64,000 bases of DNA from Achatina immaculata (taxonomy: Eukaryota > Mollusca > Gastropoda > Stylommatophora > Achatinidae). The position numbers and the translations under genes are program-made. The notes under the pieces are model-generated. The model did no database searches, had not been told where the DNA came from, and saw only the letters and a program-made list of their open reading frames with translations. Positions 57,301 through 64,000 of the stretch are shown here, piece by piece. Within the stretch, counting starts at the first letter, position 1; the number at the start of each line of letters is the position of its first letter. The stretch lies in contig CM019717.1 in assembly GCA_009760885.1 (NCBI GenBank), positions 52,774,030 through 52,838,029 on the forward strand. The letters are read 5' to 3'.

Positions 57301-57889
57301 ATGAAGGATCATCTTCTCCATGGGTTCTAGGGTTGATAAAGGGAAGGTGCATCAAACGAGACAGATCCTAGATGGTTGAGGGTGAGAATGCAATAATGTC
57401 GATGTGCGATCTAGATGAGGTGCCTAAATATACTGACTTGTTACGGATATACTATTGTAGTTGTGTGTATCATATATTTCTTGAATATTTTCATATTACA
57501 AAATGTAAGCTTAAAGATGCTCTTTGATTAACACATCATAGGTTTCACAAAACTTTACCACTTCACTAAATCTAGAGCAAGTTTGATGAAATGTTCCTTG
57601 AATTCATTTATTTTAACAAATAAGTTCAAGATGTATTGTCGACTATGTCACTTGGATTGAAACACTTAATCATTTGTTCACAATATCAAACTCTATCATA
57701 TTCTACATGCAGCATTTCTCAATTTCTCAAATTCACAATATTCTGCACTTGATACGAGAACATTTCCTATCTCAGTATTATATCACATCTGCAACACGTG
57801 GTCAACTAGTTTCTCGTCTAAAATCACTATATTCGAAGTTTCAAAAGTGTCAATTCTTCTTAATCACTTGAATCACTTGAAAACCATCT

Positions 57890-58640
57890 TCCGTCTAACA
57901 CTACTTCTGAACTTATATCGTCTCGTCCTCTTTCTTCTCTTGTCTGTCTTCTGATTTCTTCTGACGGTCTTCCTCTGCCGTCTCTCAATCGCAGTGTACC
58001 AACGAGCAAAGTCTACTTGCCTCTTCTCTGGACTTCTGTTCATATCTCTCATCTGATGGTTTCTCGGCTGTTCTGGGAGGAGCTTCTTTCTTCCTCTTGT
58101 ATTCCCGTACTTCTTCGTCCTACTTGGTTTTCTGACTGTCTGTTCTTCCGTCTTCAGGCCCTCCCCATCTCTCCAGGACTTCCGTACCTCTTCCTCTCCT
58201 CTACTTCGGAACTTCTTGGTTCTAGATTGTCTATTCTTCCTTCTTCGGTTTCCGTCCTCTGTCTCCTCTCCTTTACTTCCATACTTCTTGGTCCTCTTGG
58301 TTCTTCTTCTTTCCTCACTCTTGACTGTCCATGTGCACTGACCATCCTTCTTGTAGTTCTGGTCAGTCGCTACTTGCCGCACCGACGGTGTTCTGACGAT
58401 CTCCCTCATCTGTCTCCTCTCTCTTCTACATCCTCTTCTCTACTTCCGAATTTCTTCGTCCTACTTGGTTTTCTGATTGTCTGTTATTCCATCTTCAGGC
58501 CCCCTCCTCAATCTCCTCTCTCCATGACTTCCGTACCTCTTCGTCCTAGATTGTCTGTTCTTCCGTCTTCGGGCTCCCTACTCTGTCTTCTCTCCTCTAC
58601 TTTCATACTTCTTGATTTTTTCTTCGTTCTTTTTTCCTGT
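57890..58640. repeat. Polypyrimidine tract with degenerate tandem repeats, copy B
   Basis: Counterpart of 30,840-31,610. The 178-codon minus frame at 57,873-58,409 is Arg/Lys/Glu-rich because of composition and is not kept in copy A. Confidence 0.75.
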
Positions 58641-59257
58641 CTCTCCGCTCACCTTTTTATCTCCAAGTCCAGCCTCATGGATTAACCAATAAGTATTTTG
58701 GCGTCATCCTTCAGATGTCCACTGGTTCCCATGAGCGTTCTGATTGTCTGTCATTCAAACGCCCCGTGACTTATCTCTCGTAAGTCAATTGTCAATAGGC
58801 CACGCCTCTAAATATTTAATTAGTCAGCTGGCCGAGTTGGTCACTCCTTTAAAAACCGTGTGCAATCGCGTCCTAACGCGTGTTAGTCTGCGTCAGTTTC
58901 GTCTATACAATTGTTATTTACCTAAGTCATTATCTTGCTCTTTCATATCAGAGATATTATTGTGTCCTGGCTTTTTCATTGTGTCTGCCTTTTCTATTCG
59001 TCTTTTCTATTGTTTAAACGTGTCAACGTCCAGTCACCGCTTTGTTATCACTGGACCATCCTACTTTCTGGCGTTCTTCCTTTGTATTACTGAGTCTCGT
59101 CTTTTTCTATTCACTGTTTCCACTGTTTACTTTTGTCCGCGTCTTGTTCCCGTGTCATGGAAGTTTTATACCTTTCTCTTCCTTTCCTATCCACTTTTCT
59201 CTATCGATGTTCGATGTTACTATTTTGTTTACGGTATATTTTCATAATCATATTCAT

Positions 59258-59292
59258 TAATAATAATAATAATAACAACAACAATAATCATT
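59258..59292. repeat. (TAA)n microsatellite, copy B
   Basis: TAA/CAA triplets; copy A at 32,226-32,252 is shorter. Confidence 0.85.
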
Positions 59293-59399
59293 ACTTACAA
59301 AGCCATGCTACACCGACCTCAGTTAACAAAGGTTGTTATACGGAAGGGCCGCGAATGTAGAGACTGGGCACAGGAGGCGGTTGAACTTTGGTTTCAAGA

Positions 59400-60090
59400 T
59401 CTTATATAGCACCATTGTGTGTCTTCCGACATGGCGATATATACAGTGACTCGGAACAGCAGAAGTGGTTGGGGTTGTGTTGTCTACCGCACTGGAAGAG
59501 TAGAGGCACAGGGTTCGGGAGCCTTTGAAGGCAGCACATCAAGCATGAGAATGGAAATTGAAGCTGTGTCGGCGGCAGTGGAAATGGTTAGTTGCTCATG
59601 ATGTGGTTCATGGCGTCAGTGTGGCGGATTCACAGAGTGTGCTTCGTAAGATTGAGAAAAAAATTGCTTTGACAAGAATGGGTTCATTTGTTAACCCGGT
59701 CAACTGTGATGGGCCTAAATTGGATTTATTGTCTAGGGCAGGCGAAAGTACATGGCAAAGAAATGGCAGACAGATTTGCTGGAGGGGCTAAAATAATGGC
59801 AGGCCGAGAATGGACAAGCGCGACTTTGCTAAAGCCGTATTTGGAAGGACAATGGAATTGTGAACAAATTGCTGAAGCTGCGACACATGAAGGAAGATGG
59901 TATGAGATCTGAACTGTGTGGCAGAAAATGCATCGTAAAGAACCAGCATTTGATGAGAACTATTAGCAAACATACTCTTGGATGGATGCTGCGGCATGCG
60001 CTAAAGCTGTCATTCCTCGACATTCTGTCACGTGTATATCAGCTCCATATATGGGGCTGTCCTGAATGCAGTGACGCCGAAGTCTGATTT
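59400..60090 (+). mobile_element. RNase H relic of a LINE, plus strand, copy B
   Basis: RNase H start SRSGWGCVVYRTGRVEAQG, SSMRMEIEAVSAAVE (catalytic Glu), VADSQSVLRKI (Asp), KEMADRFAGGAKIMAG (Asp kept), HTLGWMLRHA and WGCPECSDAEV, spread over three frames. It carries the ~45-bp ankyrin-derived insert at 59,996-60,043. Confidence 0.8.
59996..60043 (+). other. ~45-bp insert matching ankyrin gene antisense, copy B
   Basis: Same insert as at 32,965-33,010. It was present before the tandem duplication. Read on the minus strand it spells the ankyrin-repeat residues DCRGMTALAHA with substitutions. Confidence 0.7.
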
Positions 60091-60233
60091 TTAATCCTTG
60101 AATTTTAAAATCTTTATGAAAGTGAAAACAGACCTAGCTGAGACTGTCCCCGCGCCACCTGGTTTACCTGAACACAGGCTGTATTGTTACCGTGCACAGG
60201 GCACAGAATTTGGTATTAGTATGATCCAAAATG

Positions 60234-60913
60234 ATCAACGTAGGAAAGACAAAATTAATGAAGCAAAATGTGAACAACAGAAATGTACTCAGAGTAGATA
60301 ACAAGTTAGTGGAGGAGGTCAACGAATTTGTATACCTTGGCAGCAGAGTAGTAGAAAATGGAGACAGCACAGAGGACATCAACAGCAGACTTACTAGAGC
60401 AAACCAGGCTTTTGCAATGCTACAGAATATATGGAAATCAAATAAACTAAGCATAAATATGAAAATCAGGATATTTAAGAGTAATGTTCTAAGTGTACTA
60501 CTCTATGGTAGTGAATGCTGGAAAATCACCAAAACCATAGAAAACAAGTTGAATTCTTTCCAGACTAAATGTTTACGTAGAATTAAAAAAATATTTTGGC
60601 CAAACACCATAAGAAATAACATCTTATTGGCAGAAATGCAGACGAAACCACTGACAACAATTATTGAGGAAAGACGCTGGCGATGGTTGGGACATGTGCT
60701 CCGAATGACTGACAACTCACTACCAAAAATAGCACTAAGATGGACACCACAGGGGAGCAGAAGTAAGGGTAGACCAAAAGAGACATGGAGAAGAACAACA
60801 GAAAGGATGTTGAGCAATAGAGGGCTCACCTGGGCAAGAGCAGAAAAAAAGGCGAAAGACAGGCATTTGTGGAAAACCCTTGCGGAAGCCCCATGTGCCC
60901 TGGGCACTTAAGG

Positions 60914-60960
<47 letters not shown>
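60234..60960 (+). mobile_element. GA-tailed LINE with 13-bp target duplication, B only
   Basis: ATGATCCAAAATG occurs at 60,221-60,233 and 60,961-60,973; copy A (33,189-33,201) has a single uninterrupted site. The frame to 60,911 is open for ~226 codons: LVEEVNEFVYLGSRVVENG, NSRLTRANQAFAML, VLLYGSECWKI, RRWRWLGHVLRM, SKGRPKETWRRTTERM, then a stop and a (GA)22-like tail (60,917-60,960). It is 5'-truncated after the RT active site. Confidence 0.95.
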
Positions 60961-60965
<5 letters not shown>

Positions 60966-61254
60966 CCAAAATGTGGTGGAGCCTAATGAATAAACTTGCT
61001 TTTAACTTTGCTCCAGGAGTCAATTTTCTTTCAGTGTTTGTCTTTTGATTTAAAGATCTTCATAACTGCTTCTGTCTAACTGAAATAATAGTTTTAAAAT
61101 AAAGGTTGATGCAAAGTATACATCAACGTGACAAGAAATAATTAACTTACAACAACTGAGTAGAGGGACATGATCATCTGTGCTATATCGGCAACGTCAC
61201 TGATTAGTAAAATTTGAGTTTTCATGTTTTGAATTCTGACACTAATTCATTCTG

Positions 61255-61480
61255 ATGTGTTTTTTTTTTTACAGACAATGAATTGGATAGATAAGCGGCA
61301 GATGACGCAGTAGGATAAGCAGGTTAAACTTAAGAGGCCTCGCATCACAATCGATAAATGTAGACTTTTGATTTATTTTATATCAGGAGATGAATGGTAG
61401 AGAACAGAGGGAGGCTGCTACTAAATTTTTTTGAGGGACTTGGTGATGGTTAATTTGTCAGAGGACAGGTTACAGTTGCC

Positions 61481-61534
<54 letters not shown>

Positions 61535-61668
61535 ATATATATATATATATATAATCTTGAATATCTTGTATTTTTCAGTTTTTTTTTCTGGTTTGATTAC
61601 CTGATTATCTCTGCATTTACATATTTTCAGACAACAACGGATAATAGCTCAGGGAGTTTTCTTAGAGC
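61255..61668 (+). pseudogene. Inverted remnant of ankyrin/SOCS gene with start of coding exon
   Basis: This is a longer form of the remnant at 33.5 kb. On the plus strand it keeps the leader block (acceptor TTTTTTACAG near 61,275), the exon-like segment 61,387-61,442, an (AT)n stretch, and then intron-end sequence with acceptor ATATTTTCAG ending at 61,630. The following 38 bp align with the first coding exon of the intact genes (shared ACAACAA start and a Ser-Gly codon run), but the start codon is ACG instead of ATG. Homology ends at ~61,668. Sequence matching the gene's 3' flank resumes at 62,180, so nearly the whole coding region has been lost. Confidence 0.75.
61480..61553. repeat. (AT)n microsatellite
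   Basis: Long AT run inside the intron-like part of the inverted ankyrin remnant; not in the intact genes. Confidence 0.92.
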
Positions 61669-62175
61669 ATTCGTTTTCAATGGCGTTTCTTTCAGGCAGC
61701 CTTACTTAGACTTTGGTGTCACCAGCCTCCTTGCAGCAGGTTGGATGGTATTTCTATTAGGTGGCCTAACTTAGACTTTGGTGTCACCAGGCTCCTAGCA
61801 GCAGGTTGGATGGTGTTTCTGTCAGGCGGCCTAACTTAGACTTTGGTGTCACCAGACTCCTAGCAGCAAGTTGGATGATGTTTCTGTCAGGCGGCCTAAC
61901 TTAGACTTTGGTGTCACCAGGCTCCTTGTAGCAAGTTGGAGTCTCTCTTTGTCTGTCCACCCCCGTCGACTTATCCGGCTTGGGAGACCCTGCCAGCAGC
62001 TTTGCTACCACCAGAGTAGCTCATAGGATCATTGGAATACGCAGGCACTCACCCCCACCCCCCCACCCCCCCCACTCCCACGGCAAAGTGGAGACTCCAG
62101 TCTACACCCTCCAGATGGCCACCAACTACTTCAAAAGTAGACAAGTTGGCGTCTGAAAATGTTCGAAGAAGAAAA
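61669..62175 (+). mobile_element. Non-coding element with 65-bp repeats and GAA end
   Basis: Four units of ~65 bp (61,690-61,945) containing CTTAGACTTTGGTGTCACCA and AGCAGGTTGGATG. A GC-richer body with a C-rich run (62,050-62,075) follows, and it ends at GTTCGAAGAAGAA. There is no open frame. The style (tandem block, non-coding body, GAA end) is like 806-1,893. It fills the gap where the ankyrin coding region has been lost. Confidence 0.6.
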
Positions 62176-62179
62176 CTCA

Positions 62180-62527
62180 TTTTGCGTTCATCACATATGT
62201 AGAACTTTAATTCTGTGCTTGTAGATTTGATAAATAATATGTCTAGACCTTTAAACATACAAGCCATATAAAAATTATAGGAGACAGTATCATCATACGC
62301 CGATAGAAGTTTTGTAGGAAGCAAGCAATCTTCGTGATTTTTTTTTCTGGTTTTTATTTTGTGTGTATTTTTTAAAGTTTCCATTTCTCTGTTGATTATA
62401 TTAAGTTGTAATCAAATGAATGAGAATTTGTTTTGTGTAGAATATTATTAAATACCGTAAAAGAGACAGATATTGCAATATATCTAATGCTGTCATGAAG
62501 TAAGTCTGTGACAAAACTGATGCTACA
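62180..62527 (+). repeat. Inverted copy of the ankyrin gene 3' flank
   Basis: This segment matches the minus strand of 16,240-16,560 (and 40,890-41,220), which is the far 3' flank of the intact ankyrin genes. It ends in a single unit of the same 33-bp minisatellite (62,490-62,525). With the 5' remnant at 61,255-61,668 it shows that a whole gene-plus-flank segment was once duplicated in inverted orientation. Confidence 0.7.
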
Positions 62528-62644
62528 AGCATCATACACACGCTAATATACAATATATAAACAAGCATCATATACACGTTAATATACAATATGTACATAA
62601 GCATCATATACACGCTAATATACAATATACACACAAGCATCATA
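62528..62644. repeat. 36-bp minisatellite (left of LINE)
   Basis: About three units of ACAAGCATCATACACACGCT + AATATACAATATATAC. It continues at 63,936-64,000 after the LINE. Copy A has ~1.3 units at 33,714-33,759. Confidence 0.88.
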
Positions 62645-63935
62645 GTCATGCCAGTAAAATTCTGTTAAAAATCATAATGGGTAGACTTCGTAAGAAAATA
62701 GAAGAAGTCAGTTTGGTCCAAGCTGGTTTCAGGCAAGGAAGAGGATCAAGAGATCATATATTCAATATCAGATTAATAATAGAGAAATGCAGAGAGTTTA
62801 ATGTGAATCTATATTTATCCTTTATAGACTGCTCAAGGGGATTTGATTGTGTACAACACCAGAAACTTTGAGAAATAATGGAAAAAAATGCGATTTCCAA
62901 CACATGTGATACAATTAGTATCACTGCTATATCTAGACCAACAAGCAGCAGTAAGAATAAATGGTGAAACAACAATTTGGTTTGACATAAAACAAAGGGT
63001 TCGTCAGGGGTGCATATTGTCACCTTACTTATTTAACTTGTATACTGAAAATATAATAAGGAATGTTAGAGAAGATGTAGACAAAGAATATTACGATGCC
63101 ATAACAATTGGAGGTTATGAAATACCAGAGATTAGATATGCTGATGACACAGTACTACTGTCCACGACACAAAAAGGAATGGAAAAACTAATTATGTCAG
63201 TCCGTAAGAACAGCGAAGAGCAAAACCTTTATCTTAATGCGAAGAAAACTAAATTGATGACAACTGACAAAACAAACAAGGCAGCTGATATTTGTATCAA
63301 TGAGGAAAAACTGGAAGAGGTGGAGAGTTTTTAATATCTTGGATCACTGCTAAATAATAATGGATATACAATGAAGGAAATTAAAAGGAGGACATCTATC
63401 GCTCTTCAGAAAGTAAAACAACTAAAGTAGCTGTGGAGAGGAGGAGGAGACAGAACTACAAAAATAAGATTTTTAAGGGAATGCATCTTTCCCATCGCAA
63501 CATATGCCTGTGAGACCTGAACACTTAACAAAACAGCTGAGAAATACATAAATGCCTTTGAATGTAAATGATGCAGAAGAGTTCTTTAAATACCATGGAC
63601 ACACACACAAAAAAAAAGAACAAATGTATCCATACTACAAGAACTTAATATTGAATAAGGCTGGCTAGTAAAGAGAATTAAACAGAGAAAACTTAAATAT
63701 TTTAGACACATTAAACGTCATGATAATCTAGAGAAAACTGTCTTGGATGGGTACATAATGGGAAGAAGAAAGAGAGGAAGACCAAATCGAAGATGGCTGC
63801 AAGACATAGTTGATAATCTGCAAATTGGTGCATCAACAGCAGGCCATCTTGCTCACAACTGAGAGGCCTACAGGAGTGCTGTTAGGGAAGCAAAGTTCCA
63901 CAAGGGACATGCATATGAATGAATAAATGAATGAA
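62645..63935 (+). mobile_element. AATG-tailed LINE at end of duplicon B
   Basis: Counterpart of 33,760-35,309, without the SINE. AGFRQGRGSRDHIFNI, LYLSFIDCSRGFDCVQH, RVRQGCILSPYLFNLYTE, YADDTVLLST (63,138-63,168), then several stops and shifts and a GRPNRRWLQDI-like C-terminus, ending in an imperfect (AATG)n at ~63,935. Confidence 0.9.
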
Positions 63936-64000
63936 TCATACACACGCTAATATACAATATATACACAAGCATCATACACACGCTAATATACAATATATAC
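63936..64000. repeat. 36-bp minisatellite (right of LINE, runs off window)
   Basis: Nearly two units identical in type to 62,528-62,644, continuing past the window edge. This shows the LINE at 62,645 sits inside the array. Confidence 0.88.

Larger units (their letters stand above)
35318..63935. repeat. Duplicon B, second tandem copy (>28.6 kb)
   Basis: This is the second copy of the unit that begins at 8,761. It starts immediately after the AATG tail of a LINE at about 35,309 and runs to the homologous LINE tail near 63,935. It is longer than copy A mainly because of insertions absent from A: truncated LINEs at 38,140, 39,431, 43,575 and 60,234, a near-full-length LINE at 52,481-55,804, an expanded 39-bp minisatellite around it, and 61.44-62.49 kb, which A lacks. 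Copy B lacks the A-only minisatellite-bearing element, the SINE and the 17-kb LINE insertion. Confidence 0.93.

Noticed and set aside
56896..57371. Cys/His-rich repeat protein over the 19-bp array (also 29,980-30,308)
   Set aside because: Open in all three frames because the 19-bp unit has no stop; a repeat artefact.
57873..58409. 178-codon Arg/Lys/Glu-rich protein
   Set aside because: Purine-rich strand of a polypyrimidine tract; copy A keeps only a 92-codon piece with different breaks. Composition explains it.

Overview
The window is repeat-rich, AT-rich eukaryotic DNA. It has tRNA-derived SINEs, several LINE families, mariner and Tigger (pogo) DNA transposon relics, many minisatellites, and spliced 5' leaders on otherwise intronless genes. 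It reads as an invertebrate animal genome. A mollusc or other lophotrochozoan is my best guess from the repeat mix and the ankyrin-SOCS gene, but no single feature proves it. There are no operons, rRNAs, true tRNAs or CRISPR arrays.

Layout. Positions 1-8,760 are a graveyard of nested transposons: two mariner relics, one split by a 1.1-kb non-coding element and one by a LINE; a Tigger element with terminal inverted repeats; and LINE fragments. Positions 8,761-35,310 (duplicon A) and 35,318-63,935 (duplicon B) are two tandem copies of one ~26-28 kb unit in the same order and orientation. Each unit runs: RNase H-bearing LINE relic; non-coding DNA; a 33-bp minisatellite; LINE tails; an RNase H relic (minus strand); a 27-bp minisatellite; an intact ankyrin-repeat/SOCS-box gene (minus strand); an RTE-like LINE; non-coding DNA with a TAC/ACC microsatellite; a SINE; a 39-bp and a 19-bp minisatellite; a polypyrimidine tract; a promoter-like TATA segment; a plus-strand RNase H relic; a broken inverted remnant of the ankyrin gene; and an AATG-tailed LINE.

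The real host genes are the two 677-residue ankyrin/SOCS proteins (22,832-20,799 and 47,566-45,533, both minus). They have about 12 ankyrin repeats, then a SOCS box with a clear elongin-C-binding BC box (residues 580-589), then an unusual 59-residue tail ending in a Cys-Gly cluster. By family knowledge they should be substrate receptors of Cullin-RING (ECS-type) ubiquitin ligases. Both are open end to end with no length difference, although the flanks differ by many indels. A hand count gives about 51 amino-acid differences, clustered in a few patches, plus a 185-bp block with no differences at all.

The duplicons act as mutual empty-site controls. At least four insertions with target-site duplications, including a near-full-length 3.3-kb LINE, a tRNA-derived SINE and several truncated LINEs, are in one copy with the matching uninterrupted site in the other. 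The locus has therefore kept changing through tandem duplication, inverted duplication, retrotransposition and minisatellite expansion. A caution: two uncollapsed haplotypes placed in tandem by an assembler could imitate the duplication. Read depth and long reads across ~35,310 would settle that.
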